From Blastococcus litoris (GTDB taxonomy: Bacteria > Actinomycetota > Actinomycetes > Mycobacteriales > Geodermatophilaceae), in assembly GCF_003075095.1 (NCBI RefSeq), contig NZ_QCZF01000006.1:1-64000 (forward strand): a stretch of DNA of 64,000 nt, read 5' to 3'. A program made the translations under genes and the position numbers. Shown here piece after piece: positions 41,731 to 50,177 of this stretch (the first letter of the stretch is position 1; every line of letters starts with the position of its first letter). The notes below the pieces were generated by a model. It made no database searches, was not told where the DNA came from, and saw nothing but the letters and a program-made list of their open reading frames with translations.

Positions 41731-42783
41731 ATGACCAGCAGCTCGCTGCCCGACCCCTGGGTGCGCCCCGCGGACGCACCCGCCCTGGGGAGCGGCGGCC
41801 TGGTCGACCGGCACGGCCGCGTCGCCACCGACCTCCGCGTCTCGCTGACCGACCGCTGCAACCTCCGCTGCACCTACTGCATGCCACCGGAGGGGCTCGA
41901 CTGGCTGCCCAAGGTCGAGGTGCTCACCGACGACGAGGTCGTCCGGCTGGTGCGCATCGGCGTGGAGCAGCTCGGCATCACCGAGGTCCGGTTCACCGGC
42001 GGCGAGCCGCTGCTGCGGCCCGGCCTGGTCGGCATCGTGGCCGGCGCCACGGCGCTCGAGCCCCGGCCCGAGGTCAGCCTGACGACCAACGCCATCGGCC
42101 TGGCGCGGGTCGCCCCGGCGCTGGCCGAGGCGGGGCTGGACCGGATCAACGTCAGCCTCGACACCGTCGACCGCGCCCGCTTCAAGCAGCTGACCCACCG
42201 CGACCGATTCGAGGACGTGGTCGCCGGGCTCGCCGCCGCGCAGGCCGCGGGGCTGACGCCGGTGAAGGTCAACGCCGTCCTGCTGCGCGGGATGAACGAG
42301 GAGGACGCCGTCCCGCTGCTGGACTTCTGCCTGGAGCGCGGCTACCAGCTGCGGTTCATCGAGCAGATGCCGCTGGACGCCCACCACGCCTGGACACGGG
42401 GCGAGATGGTCACGGCCGAGGACATCCTCGAGCGGCTCTCGGCCGCGCACGCGCTCACGCCGGACACCGAGGCGCGCGGGTCGGCCCCGGCCGAGCGCTG
42501 GCTGGTCGACGGGGGCCCGGCGACCGTCGGCGTCATCGCCTCGGTGACCCGGTCGTTCTGCGGCAGCTGCGACCGCACCCGGCTGACCGCCGACGGCCAG
42601 GTGCGCAACTGCCTGTTCGCCCGCGAGGAGTCCGACCTGCGCACGCCGATGCGCGACGGCGCGACCGACGAGGAGATCGCCGACCGCTGGCGGATCGCCA
42701 CCCTCGGCAAGCTGCCGGGCCACGGCATCGACGACCCGAGCTTCCTGCAGCCGGCCCGGCCGATGTCGGCCATCGGGGGGTAG
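41731..42783 (+). CDS. moaA: GTP 3',8-cyclase MoaA
   Basis: 350 aa radical SAM enzyme that starts molybdenum cofactor synthesis from GTP. N-terminal cluster motif CNLRCTYCMP, SAM-binding GGEPLLRPG, C-terminal cluster motif CGSCDRTRLTADGQVRNC. The C-terminus ends in Gly-Gly, which is needed for activity. Followed 2 bp later by moaD. The partner gene moaC, and moeA/mogA, are not in the window. Confidence 0.96.
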   Translation: MTSSSLPDPWVRPADAPALGSGGLVDRHGRVATDLRVSLTDRCNLRCTYCMPPEGLDWLPKVEVLTDDEVVRLVRIGVEQLGITEVRFTGGEPLLRPGLVGIVAGATALEPRPEVSLTTNAIGLARVAPALAEAGLDRINVSLDTVDRARFKQLTHRDRFEDVVAGLAAAQAAGLTPVKVNAVLLRGMNEEDAVPLLDFCLERGYQLRFIEQMPLDAHHAWTRGEMVTAEDILERLSAAHALTPDTEARGSAPAERWLVDGGPATVGVIASVTRSFCGSCDRTRLTADGQVRNCLFAREESDLRTPMRDGATDEEIADRWRIATLGKLPGHGIDDPSFLQPARPMSAIGG

Positions 42784-42785
42784 GC

Positions 42786-43025
42786 GTGGTCACCGTCCGC
42801 TACTTCGCCGGGGCGCGGGCCGCCGCCGGCGTCGACACCGAGACCCGCGAGGCGGCCAGCCTCGACGAGCTGGTGGGCCAGATCGTCGGCGACCACGGGG
42901 AGCGGCTGGAGCGGGTGCTCACCGCCTGCTCGTTCCTCGTCGACGGAACCAGCGCCCGTGACCGGTCGTTGGTGCTGTCACCCGGAGCGGTGGTGGACGT
43001 GCTGCCCCCGTTCGCGGGTGGCTGA
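42786..43025 (+). CDS. moaD: Molybdopterin synthase small subunit MoaD
   Basis: 79 aa ubiquitin-fold sulfur carrier. VRYFAGARAAAGVDTE at the N-terminus and a C-terminal Gly-Gly (VLPPFAGG), whose thiocarboxylate donates sulfur to precursor Z. GTG start 2 bp after the moaA stop. Its partner moaE lies 1.7 kb downstream on the other strand. Confidence 0.9.
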   Translation: MVTVRYFAGARAAAGVDTETREAASLDELVGQIVGDHGERLERVLTACSFLVDGTSARDRSLVLSPGAVVDVLPPFAGG

Positions 43026-43043
43026 GTGCGGGAGGATGGGCTC

Positions 43044-43253
43044 ATGAGCATCTTCGACAAGGCCAAGGCCAAGGCAGAGGAACTGCTGGGCCGGGCGGAG
43101 CAGGTCTACGGGGAGTCGCACGGCGACGCCGCCGCCACGGTCGCCGGCGAGGCGCACGTCCTCGAGGCCGAGGCCGAGGAGGAGGAGCTCGAGCGCGCCG
43201 AGCACGAGGCCGGGCACCGCCGGGACGACGACGGGCTGGCCGGAGCGCGCTGA
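43044..43253 (+). CDS. Small acidic helical protein
   Basis: 69 aa. The start MSIFDKAKAKAEELLGRAEQVYG recalls CsbD-like or antitoxin-like small helical proteins. The rest is a charged Ala/Glu helix (EAEAEEEELERAEHEAGHRR), probably a coiled coil. ATG start with GGAGGA. It follows moaD by 18 bp and may share its transcript. Function unknown. Confidence 0.6.
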   Translation: MSIFDKAKAKAEELLGRAEQVYGESHGDAAATVAGEAHVLEAEAEEEELERAEHEAGHRRDDDGLAGAR

Positions 43254-43259
43254 CCTGCA

Positions 43260-43288
43260 TTGTCTCCCGCTCCCGACCGGAATAACGT
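43260..43288 (+). promoter_or_regulatory. Promoter of the GAF-domain gene, leaderless
   Basis: -35 TTGTCT (43260-43265), 17-nt spacer, -10 TAACGT (43283-43288), then 6 nt to ATG at 43295. One of the most complete leaderless promoters in the window. Confidence 0.72.
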
Positions 43289-43294
43289 GCCGAC

Positions 43295-43783
43295 ATGGTT
43301 CCGGAGCCGTTCGCGGATGTCGCGCCGTGGCCGGACTGGTGCGCGGCCGCCGAGGGATCGCTGCGCTTCCTCGCCCAGCACGTGGGCTGGGACGTCTGGA
43401 TGGTCACCCAGGTCGTCGAGGACCGGCAGGTGGTGCTCCTCGCCCATCCCCCGGGCGCGGTCCGCTCGGGCATCGAGCTGCCCTGGGAGAAGAGCTTCTG
43501 CCGCCAGATGATCGAGGGCAACGCGCCCCGGCTGGCGACGGTCACCGCCGCCGTGCCCGCCTACGCGTCGCAGACCACCGGCGCGCTGCGCGACGTCGCC
43601 GCGTACGTGGGCGTCCCGCTGGTCCGGGCCGACGGCACCCTGTTCGGCACGCTCTGCGGAGTGGCGTTTCGCGCCAAGCCGCGCAGCGCGGCGCGCGACC
43701 TGCGGGTGGTCGAGGCGGCCGCCCGGCTGCTGAGCACGCTCATGGCCGCCGGCCTCGAACCGCCCGCGCTGCCGGAGGGTTGA
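43295..43783 (+). CDS. Stand-alone GAF-domain protein
   Basis: 162 aa, almost entirely one GAF domain: EGSLRFLAQHVGWDVWMVTQVVEDRQVVLLAHPPG, ELPWEKSFCRQMIEGNAPRLATV, YVGVPLVRADGTLFGTLCGVA. It likely senses a small molecule or redox state in the cytosol and acts on a partner, since no output domain is present. The partner is not evident from the neighbours. Confidence 0.85.
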   Translation: MVPEPFADVAPWPDWCAAAEGSLRFLAQHVGWDVWMVTQVVEDRQVVLLAHPPGAVRSGIELPWEKSFCRQMIEGNAPRLATVTAAVPAYASQTTGALRDVAAYVGVPLVRADGTLFGTLCGVAFRAKPRSAARDLRVVEAAARLLSTLMAAGLEPPALPEG

Positions 43784-43825
43784 CGGCGCCTGGCGCCCGG
43801 CGCGCCGGTGCGGTCAGATCGACGG

Positions 43826-44671
43826 GTGCGCGCTGAGCAGGTGACCGACGCGGTCGCGTTCCACGGCGAAGGACCCGTCTGGTGGCCCGACGGCAGCGGG
43901 CTGCGCTGCGTCGACATGCTGGCCGGGGACGTCCTCACCCTGGCGGCGGACGGCACCGTCCGCCGGGTCCACGTCGGCGACGTCGCGGCGGTGGTCCGCC
44001 CCCGCGCGGGCGGCGGTGCGGTGATCGCGGTCGAGCGCGGGTTCGCGCTGCAGGACGCCGACGGAGCGGTGACGACCCTCGACCCGGTGTGGACCGACCC
44101 GGGCGTCCGCATGAACGAGGGCGGCTGCGACCCCGACGGCCGCCTCTGGTGCGGCTCGATGGCCTACGACCAGACGCCCGGCGCGGCGGCGATGCACCGG
44201 CTGGACCCCGACGGCACCGTGCGCCGGGTGTTCGGCGACCTCACCGTGTCGAACGGGCTGGAGTGGAGCCCCGACGGCTCCCTGGCGTACTTCGCCGACA
44301 CCGCCACCCACCGCATCGACGTCCTGGACTACGACCGGGACGCCGGGCTGACCGGTCGCCGGCCGTTCGTGACCTTCGGCGACGACGGCAACCCCGACGG
44401 GCTCACCGTGGACGCCGACGGCGGGGTCTGGGTGGCGCTCCACGGCGCCGGCGCGGTGCACCGGTACGACAGCTCGGGCCGGCTGGACGCCGTCGTCGAG
44501 GTCCCCACGCCGCAGACGACTGCGTGCACGCTGGGCGGCCCCGGCCTGGACCAGCTGTACGTCACGACCTCGCGCCAGGGGATGTCGCCGGGCGACGACC
44601 CGCTCGCCGGTGCGGTGTTCAGGGCCGACGTCGGTGTGCGGGGACGGCCGGTGCGGGCCTTCGCCGGCTGA
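43826..44671 (+). CDS. SMP-30/gluconolactonase-family hydrolase
   Basis: 281 aa six-bladed beta-propeller. The metal and active-site regions are AFHGEGPVWWPDGSGLRCVDMLAGDVL, MNEGGCDPDGRLWCGSMAYD, VSNGLEWSPDGSLAYFADTATHRIDVLDYD and NPDGLTVDADGGVWVALHGAG. Likely a divalent-metal lactonase acting on a sugar lactone. GTG at 43826 is used; GTG at 43808 would add six residues. Convergent with moaE, 6 bp between stops. Confidence 0.87.
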   Translation: MRAEQVTDAVAFHGEGPVWWPDGSGLRCVDMLAGDVLTLAADGTVRRVHVGDVAAVVRPRAGGGAVIAVERGFALQDADGAVTTLDPVWTDPGVRMNEGGCDPDGRLWCGSMAYDQTPGAAAMHRLDPDGTVRRVFGDLTVSNGLEWSPDGSLAYFADTATHRIDVLDYDRDAGLTGRRPFVTFGDDGNPDGLTVDADGGVWVALHGAGAVHRYDSSGRLDAVVEVPTPQTTACTLGGPGLDQLYVTTSRQGMSPGDDPLAGAVFRADVGVRGRPVRAFAG

Positions 44672-44677
44672 CCGGCC

Positions 44678-45103
44678 CTAGGGGCAGGCGACCCATTCCT
44701 CCTCGCCGTCGGTGAAGACCTGCCGCTTCCAGATCGGCAGCCGCTTCTTCACCTCGTCGACGAGCTCGGCGCAGGCGGCGAAGGCCTCACCGCGGTGGGA
44801 GGCGCTGACGGCGCAGGCCAGCGCGATGTCGCCGATGCCGAGCAGGCCGATCCGGTGGGAGACGGCGACGGCGTGCACGTCGGGGCGCGCGGCGAACTCG
44901 TGCGCCAGCTGCGCGATGACCTCGGCCGCCGTGGGGTGGCCGACGTACTCGAGCTCGGTCACCGACCGGCCCCCGTCGTGGTCGCGGACCACGCCCGCGA
45001 ACGAGACGACGGCGCCGGCGGCCTTGTCGGCGACGGCGTCCTCGTGCTCGGCGACGGACAGCGGCTCGTCGACGACTCTGGCGATCTGGTGCCCGGCGGT
45101 CAC
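44678..45103 (-). CDS. moaE: Molybdopterin synthase large subunit MoaE
   Basis: 141 aa. Conserved stretches GAVVSFAGVVRDHDGGRSV, LEYVGHPTAAEV, HRIGLLGIGDIALACAVSASHRGEAFAACAELVDEVKKRLPIWKRQ, with the catalytic Lys residues in VKKRLPIWKRQ. With MoaD it converts cyclic pyranopterin to molybdopterin. The GTG start overlaps the stop of the mocA-like gene (GTGA). Last gene of the modABC-mocA-moaE string. Confidence 0.93.
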   Translation of the reverse strand: MTAGHQIARVVDEPLSVAEHEDAVADKAAGAVVSFAGVVRDHDGGRSVTELEYVGHPTAAEVIAQLAHEFAARPDVHAVAVSHRIGLLGIGDIALACAVSASHRGEAFAACAELVDEVKKRLPIWKRQVFTDGEEEWVACP

Positions 45104-45678
45104 GGCGCCGAAGGTACCCCGGGCGGCGGCACGTCGAGGTCGGTCGGATCGGCGAGGCCGGTGCAGTCGACCTCGGTGACGTCGTGGGCGGCCAGGTACC
45201 GGCGGGCGCCCTCGTCGCCGGTGGCCGTCCGGATAACGCCCGCCCAGTGGTCGCGGCCGATCAGCACCGGGTGGCTGCGGACGCCGTCGTACGTGGCCAC
45301 CGCCAGCGCGTCCGGCGCGGCGTGGGCGGCGACCGCGCGCAATGCCTCGGGCGTCATGCCGGGCATGTCGACGAGGGTGATCAGCGCGGCGTCCACCGTT
45401 CCCGGGAAGCCGCGCAGCCCGTCCAGCCCGGTCCGGAGCGAGGACGCCATGCCGGTCTCCCAGTCCGCGTTCGCCAGGACGGTGGCGCCGCCGAGGTCGG
45501 CGGCCCGCCAGACGTCGACCGCCTGCGCGCCGAGCACGACGAGGACGACGTCGCAGGCCGCCCGCGCCGTCCGCACCGCGCGTTCGACCAGCAGGCTGCC
45601 GTCGTACTCGACCAGCGCCTTGGGCATCCCGTAGCGACGGCCGCCCCCGGCGGCCAGGACGACGGCGGCAGTGGTCAT
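45100..45678 (-). CDS. mocA: Molybdenum cofactor cytidylyltransferase-like protein (MocA type)
   Basis: 192 aa nucleotidyltransferase (MobA-like NTP_transf_3). LAAGGGRRYGMPKALVEYDG is the NTP-binding loop and ITLVDMPGMTPE the metal site. The VDMPG form and RSHPVLIGRDHW favour MocA, which makes molybdopterin cytosine dinucleotide for xanthine-oxidase-family enzymes, over MobA, which makes the guanine form. This fits a CoxL-type client enzyme. The gene is coupled to moaE. Confidence 0.82.
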   Translation of the reverse strand: MTTAAVVLAAGGGRRYGMPKALVEYDGSLLVERAVRTARAACDVVLVVLGAQAVDVWRAADLGGATVLANADWETGMASSLRTGLDGLRGFPGTVDAALITLVDMPGMTPEALRAVAAHAAPDALAVATYDGVRSHPVLIGRDHWAGVIRTATGDEGARRYLAAHDVTEVDCTGLADPTDLDVPPPGVPSAP

Positions 45679-45690
45679 GCCCCCACCCTC

Positions 45691-46737
45691 TCAGCGCTGG
45701 TAGACGGCGACCTCGGAGGCCTTCACCGTCGCCCAGACCTCGGCGCCGGGGGCGAGCCCCAGCTCGGCGAAGGAGGTGGCGGTGACGTCGGCGACCAGGG
45801 AGACCTCGCCCGCCAGCTCGCAGCGCACCGTGGCCCCGTGCGGTGTGGCCCCCACCAGCCGGACCCGCCAGACGTTGCGCGGGCTGCCCTCGGGCCGGGC
45901 CGGGTACAGCGCCACCGACTCCGGCCGCACGGCGGCGAACACCGGGCCCGATGCCTCGTCCGCGACGGCGACCGCTCCGCCGCCGTCGAGCCGGACCGTG
46001 CGCCCCTCCGCCGTCCCGGCCAGCAGGGAGAGCCCGACGAGGCGCGCCACGTAGTCGGTGCGCGGCCGGCGGCTGACCTCGTCCGGAGTGCCGGCCTGGG
46101 CGATCCGGCCCTCCTCGACGACGACGACGCGGTCGGCCAGCGCCATCGCGTCGACCGGGTCGTGCGTGACCAGCACGGTGCTGCCGGCGAACTCGGCGAG
46201 GTGCCGCCGCAGCTCGGCCCGCACCACGAGCCGGGTGCGGGCGTCGAGGGCGGACAGCGGCTCGTCCAGCAGCAGGACGGCGGGGTCGACGGCCAGCGCC
46301 CGGGCGAGCGCGGCCCGCTGCGCCTGACCGCCGGACAGCTCTGCCGGCCGGGTCTCCCCCAGGCCGTCCAGCCCGACCCGTGCCAGCCACTCCTCCGCGG
46401 TCGATCGCCTGGCCTGCCGGCCGACCCCGCGGGTGCGCAGCCCGAAGGAGACGTTGTCGCCGACCGACAGGTGCGGGAACAGGAGGGCGTCCTGGAAGAC
46501 CATCCCCAGCGACCGCTGGTGCGCCGGCACGTGGGTGGCCCCGTCGTCCCACACGACCCCGTCGACGGCGACCCTGCCGGCGTCGGGCCGGAGCAGACCG
46601 GCCAGCACGCGCACGAGCGTGGACTTCCCGGCACCGTTGGGGCCGAGCAGCGCCAGGACCTCTCCGCTGCCGACGGCGAAGCCGGCCGCCACCGCGAGCG
46701 TCCCGCGCTGCACCACGACCTCCGCCTCCAGGGTCAC
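45691..46737 (-). CDS. modC: Molybdate ABC transporter ATPase ModC
   Basis: 348 aa. Walker A LLGPNGAGKST, signature LSGGQAQRAALARAL, Walker B VLLLDEPLSALDARTR, H-loop VTHDPVDAM. The C-terminal part is a TOBE/molbindin domain (SPRNVWRVRLVGATPHGATVRCELAG, VKASEVAVY) that binds oxyanion and can inhibit transport. The GTG start overlaps modB by 4 nt. Confidence 0.93.
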   Translation of the reverse strand: MTLEAEVVVQRGTLAVAAGFAVGSGEVLALLGPNGAGKSTLVRVLAGLLRPDAGRVAVDGVVWDDGATHVPAHQRSLGMVFQDALLFPHLSVGDNVSFGLRTRGVGRQARRSTAEEWLARVGLDGLGETRPAELSGGQAQRAALARALAVDPAVLLLDEPLSALDARTRLVVRAELRRHLAEFAGSTVLVTHDPVDAMALADRVVVVEEGRIAQAGTPDEVSRRPRTDYVARLVGLSLLAGTAEGRTVRLDGGGAVAVADEASGPVFAAVRPESVALYPARPEGSPRNVWRVRLVGATPHGATVRCELAGEVSLVADVTATSFAELGLAPGAEVWATVKASEVAVYQR

Positions 46738-47540
46738 AGCGCCCTGCCCGCCCGGCCGAGCCAGCGGTCCCGCAGGAGCAGCAGCGTGGCCAGCGAGACC
46801 GCGAGGAGGACGAGGGAGAGCACGATCGCCGCCTCGGGCTCGCTCTGCAGCGCGAGGTAGACCGCCAGCGGCATCGTCTGCGTCGTCCCGGGGAAGTTGC
46901 CGGCGAAGGTGATCGTGGCCCCGAACTCCCCCAGTGCCCGCGCCCAGCAGAGCACCGCCCCGGCGGCGACCCCGGGGGCCACCATCGGCAGGGTGACCCG
47001 GCGGAACGTCGTCCACCGGCCGGCACCGAGGGTGGCGGCGACGTCCTCGAAGCGGGCGTCCGCCGCCCTGAGCGCGCCCTCGACGCTGACCACGAGGAAC
47101 GGCATCGCCACGAAGGTCTCGGCGATGACGACGGCGGCGGTCGTGAACGGGATCGTGATGCCGAAGGCGTCGTCGAGCCAGCTGCCGACGATGCCCTGCC
47201 GGCCGAGCACGAGGAACAGCGCGACCCCGCCCACCACCGGGGGGAGCACCAGCGGCACGGTGACCAGCGCACGCAGCACGCTGCGGCCGCGGATGCGGGA
47301 CCGGGCCAGCACCCAGGCGAGCGGGACGCCGAGCACCAGCGACACCAGCGTGGCGAGCGTCGCGGAGACCAGCGAGAGCCGGAGGGCCTGGCCGACCTCG
47401 GGGCGGGCCAGCGCGGGGCCGATCGCCGACCACGGCGCGCGGACCAGCAGGCCGACCAGCGGGAGGACCAGGAACGCGACCGCCAGCGCGGCGGGGACCA
47501 GCAGGGGCGCCGGGATGCCCGTTCCCGAACGGCGCCTCAC
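46734..47540 (-). CDS. modB: Molybdate ABC transporter permease ModB
   Basis: 268 aa, five to six helices. The EAA motif for ModC docking is intact: EDVAATLGAGRWTTFRRVTLPMVAPGVAAGAVLCWARALGEFGATITFAGN. The last segment (FGATITFAGNFPGTTQTMPLAVY) is characteristic of ModB. GTG start, overlapping the modA stop by 4 nt. Confidence 0.93.
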   Translation of the reverse strand: MRRRSGTGIPAPLLVPAALAVAFLVLPLVGLLVRAPWSAIGPALARPEVGQALRLSLVSATLATLVSLVLGVPLAWVLARSRIRGRSVLRALVTVPLVLPPVVGGVALFLVLGRQGIVGSWLDDAFGITIPFTTAAVVIAETFVAMPFLVVSVEGALRAADARFEDVAATLGAGRWTTFRRVTLPMVAPGVAAGAVLCWARALGEFGATITFAGNFPGTTQTMPLAVYLALQSEPEAAIVLSLVLLAVSLATLLLLRDRWLGRAGRAL

Positions 47541-48337
47541 GCGGGAGGTGCCCGGAACCCGGCTGCCTCGAGTGCCGCCTGCCCGTCCGCGGAGAGGACG
47601 AGGTCGGCGAAGGCCCGGGCGGCCGCGGGGTTCGGGGCGTCGGCGAGGACGCACACCGGGTACTCGTTCACGGCCTCCTCCGCCTCGGGGAAGGGGATCC
47701 CCTCGACGTCGTCGCCGGCGCTGCGCACGTCGGAGGCGTAGACCAGGGCGGCGTCCACCTCGCCGAGCTGCACCTTGGTGAGCGCCGCCCGGACGTCCTC
47801 CTCCTCGGTGTCGGGGACCGGCGTGATGCCGGCCGCCTCGAACACCTGCGCCGCGGCAGCACCGCAGGGCACCGCGGCCGCGCACACCGCCAGCGCGAGG
47901 TCCGGGTCGGCGAAGTCGTCGAGCCCCGTGACGCCCCCCGGGTTGCCGGCCGGGACGGCGATCTCGAGGACGTTCTCCGTGAACGTGGTCGGGTCGTCCG
48001 CCGCCAGCCCCGCGTCGGTGACGACCGCCATCTGCGACTCGTTGGCGCTGGCGAAGACGTCCGCCGGAGCGCCCTGCGTGAGCTGCGTGGCCAGCGCCGA
48101 GCTGCCGGCGAAGTTGAACCGCACCTCCAGCTGCGGGTTCTCCCGCATCAGCTGGTCGCCCAGGCCCGTGAACACGTCGGTCAGGGAGGCGGCGGCGAAG
48201 ACGGTGAGGGTCCCCGTCAGGCCGCTCTCGCCCGACGACGGGCCGCCGCCCTCGGCAGGGGCGTCGGCCGAGCTCCCGCACCCGGCGACGAGGAGGGCCA
48301 CCGCGAGCGGCAGCCCGAGCAGGGCACGCAGCCTCAT
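47537..48337 (-). CDS. modA: Molybdate-binding lipoprotein ModA
   Basis: 266 aa. Signal peptide with lipobox VAGC near residue 17, then the ModA fold: LTVFAAASLTDVFTGLGDQL, VRFNFAGSSALATQLTQGAPADVFASANESQM, VQLGEVDAALVYASDV. It binds molybdate/tungstate outside the membrane and passes it to ModB. ATG start with GGAGGA; an upstream in-frame start exists but would add residues before the signal peptide. First gene of modABC. Confidence 0.94.
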   Translation of the reverse strand: MRLRALLGLPLAVALLVAGCGSSADAPAEGGGPSSGESGLTGTLTVFAAASLTDVFTGLGDQLMRENPQLEVRFNFAGSSALATQLTQGAPADVFASANESQMAVVTDAGLAADDPTTFTENVLEIAVPAGNPGGVTGLDDFADPDLALAVCAAAVPCGAAAAQVFEAAGITPVPDTEEEDVRAALTKVQLGEVDAALVYASDVRSAGDDVEGIPFPEAEEAVNEYPVCVLADAPNPAAARAFADLVLSADGQAALEAAGFRAPPA

Positions 48338-48401
48338 CCCGTCCTCCGATCCGCAGGTGCGGAGGAAGTAGGGCACATCAACCCGCTTCTGCGCAAGCGC
48401 C

Positions 48402-48794
48402 CTAGGGGACGTCGACGCTGACCTGCGTGGCCTTCACGGTCGCGACTGCCCGCACGCCGACCTCGAGGCCCAGCTCGTCCGCCGCCTCGCGGGACATCAG
48501 CGAGACCAGCCGGAACGGGCCGGCCTGGATCTCCACCTGCGCCATGACGGTGTCGCGGACCACGCGGGTGACGATGCCGGCGAGCCGGTTGCGCGCCGAC
48601 GACGGCGTGGTGCCGGGCTCGGGCGCCTCGCGCAGCTGGGTGGCGACCCGGGCGAGGTCCGCGCCGTCCACCACGGCAGGGCCGCCCCCGTCGCGGTGCG
48701 CGGGCAGCCGGCCGCCCTCGATCCAGCGCCGCACCGTGTCGTCGCTGACGCCGAGCAGCGCCGCCGCCTCGGCGATGCGGTAGGTGGCGGCCAC
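48402..48794 (-). CDS. HTH-TOBE molybdate-responsive protein
   Basis: 130 aa. Residues 1-55 are an excisionase/MerR-like helix-turn-helix (YRIAEAAALLGVSDDTVRRWIEGGRLPAHRDGGG). Residues 65-130 are a TOBE/molbindin domain (RNRLAGIVTRVVRDTVMAQVEIQAGPFRLVSLMSREAADELGL). It probably senses molybdate and regulates the adjacent modABC operon, replacing classical ModE. The GTG start lies 6 nt after TAGGGT. Confidence 0.87.
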   Translation of the reverse strand: MAATYRIAEAAALLGVSDDTVRRWIEGGRLPAHRDGGGPAVVDGADLARVATQLREAPEPGTTPSSARNRLAGIVTRVVRDTVMAQVEIQAGPFRLVSLMSREAADELGLEVGVRAVATVKATQVSVDVP

Positions 48795-48806
48795 GGCCCA
48801 ACCCTA
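48795..48806 (-). promoter_or_regulatory. Leaderless -10 element of the HTH-TOBE gene
   Basis: TAGGGT (48806-48801) followed by 6 nt and GTG at 48794. The same hexamer and spacing precede mftE. Confidence 0.55.
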
Positions 48807-48811
48807 GCCGC

Positions 48812-48842
48812 GCCTGTGGACGAACCCTCGCCGTCCACAGGC
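48812..48842. repeat. Perfect inverted repeat between the HTH-TOBE and DUF2786 genes
   Basis: GCCTGTGGAC and GTCCACAGGC, 10-bp arms, 11 nt apart, in the divergent promoter region. It could be an operator for the HTH-TOBE protein. Each arm also resembles a DnaA box (GTCCACA). Confidence 0.65.
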
Positions 48843-48873
48843 ACGCCGGTCGCGGTCGGCAGGGACGGGCAGC

Positions 48874-50097
48874 ATGCCCCCCGTGACCGACGACGCGTGG
48901 CTGGCGGAGCTCCTGCACGACCGGGGCGGCCTGCTCGCCGACGCCGGGGTCGCCCAGGAGGTGGCGGCGACGTTGGCTGCGCGCCGCGTCCCGCCCGATC
49001 CCGGAGGGCTGGTGACGCGGATGCTGCTCGAGGCGCTCGACGAGGTCTGGGAACGGGGCTGGCAGCCGGCCGACCTCGCGCACGCGGCCCGCAAGGACGC
49101 GACCGCCGCCTCGGTGCCCCTGGTCGTGGCACTGATCGCCGAGCACGCCCGCCGGTCGGGGGCGGCACGGCGCGCTCCGCAGGCGTGGCTCGACCAGCTC
49201 CAGGACCTCGACGCCCTCGCGCACGGCGACGCCGAGGTGGTGGCCACGTGGACGCGCACGGGGCGGCGCCCGCCGATCGAGTCGTGGCGGATCGTGCTGC
49301 TCCTCGCAGGGCTGCTGCGCACCGCCGCGCGGCTGGAGGTCCTGGTACCGCCGCCGTCCCGCTGGGGTGCTGCGCGTCCGGCACCGTCCGGCACTGCCGC
49401 CCAGGCGGAGGACGACCGTGCGCTGCGGCGCATCCGCGGTCTGCTGGCGAAGGCGGAGTCGTCCGAGTTCGCGGAGGAGGCGGAGACGCTGACCGCGAAG
49501 GCCCAGGAGCTGATGACGCGGTACGCGGTGGATGCGGCGCTGCTCTCCCCCGGCCGCCCGGCAGGCGCCGCCGTCGGCACCCGGCGCGTGCACGTCGCCG
49601 AGCCCTACGTGCGCGCGAAGATGCAGTTGCTGGCCGCCGTCTCCGAGGCCAACGACGTCCGTCTGGTCTGGTACCAGGGGCTGGGCATCGCCAACCTGGT
49701 CGGGGGCGGCGCCGACCTCGACGCCGTGGAGCTGCTGTTCACCTCCCTGCTGCTGCAGGTGGCCCAGGGGCTCGCCGGCGCAGAGGGGGCGGTCGTCGGC
49801 CGCCCGGCGTCGCGCGCGTTCCGGCGCGCGTTCCTGCTCGGCTACGCGCACCGGATCGGGGAACGGCTGCAGGCCGCCCGCCAGCGGGCGACGGCCGATG
49901 TCGTCGCCGAGCGCGGGCCCGACCTCCGGCCGGTGCTCCGGTCACGCCGGGAGGCGGTCGAGAAGGCCGTCGCCGAGCTGTTCCCGAAGGTCCGCTCCGG
50001 CCGGAGCCGTTCGTCGGTCGACGCCGGTGGCTGGTACGCGGGCAGGTCCGCCGCCGAGCGGGCGGACGTAGCACCGCGGCGAACGCACCTCGGCTGA
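48874..50097 (+). CDS. DUF2786 domain protein
   Basis: 407 aa. The central DUF2786 segment is clear: LRRIRGLLAKAESSEFAEEAETLTAKAQELMTRYAVDAALL. The N-terminal 170 residues are helical (DEVWERGWQPADLAHAARKD), and the C-terminal part (RVHVAEPYVRAKMQLLAAVSEANDVRLVW, ASRAFRRAFLLGYAHRIGERLQAARQRA) is conserved in actinobacteria. Function unknown. It sits just before a DUF222 gene. Confidence 0.85.
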   Translation: MPPVTDDAWLAELLHDRGGLLADAGVAQEVAATLAARRVPPDPGGLVTRMLLEALDEVWERGWQPADLAHAARKDATAASVPLVVALIAEHARRSGAARRAPQAWLDQLQDLDALAHGDAEVVATWTRTGRRPPIESWRIVLLLAGLLRTAARLEVLVPPPSRWGAARPAPSGTAAQAEDDRALRRIRGLLAKAESSEFAEEAETLTAKAQELMTRYAVDAALLSPGRPAGAAVGTRRVHVAEPYVRAKMQLLAAVSEANDVRLVWYQGLGIANLVGGGADLDAVELLFTSLLLQVAQGLAGAEGAVVGRPASRAFRRAFLLGYAHRIGERLQAARQRATADVVAERGPDLRPVLRSRREAVEKAVAELFPKVRSGRSRSSVDAGGWYAGRSAAERADVAPRRTHLG

Positions 50098-50104
50098 GGC
50101 CGGC

Positions 50105-50130
50105 TGGGACGTTTCCGCGGGAACGTCCCA
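50105..50130. repeat. 26-bp palindrome upstream of the DUF222 gene
   Basis: Arms TGGGACGTTTCCG and CGGGAACGTCCCA, one mismatch. The centre CGTTTCCGCGGGAACG nearly equals the palindrome at 51799-51816 on the other side of the DUF222 gene. Confidence 0.8.
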
Positions 50131-50165
50131 GCCCGTTGACCTGCAGAAATGTCAGTGCCACGGCC

Positions 50166-50177
50166 TAGCGTCCGGAC
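50166..50177 (+). promoter_or_regulatory. Leaderless -10 element of the DUF222 gene
   Basis: TAGCGT (50166-50171) with 6 nt before ATG at 50178. The same hexamer and distance precede the nuclease gene at 61173. Confidence 0.5.
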
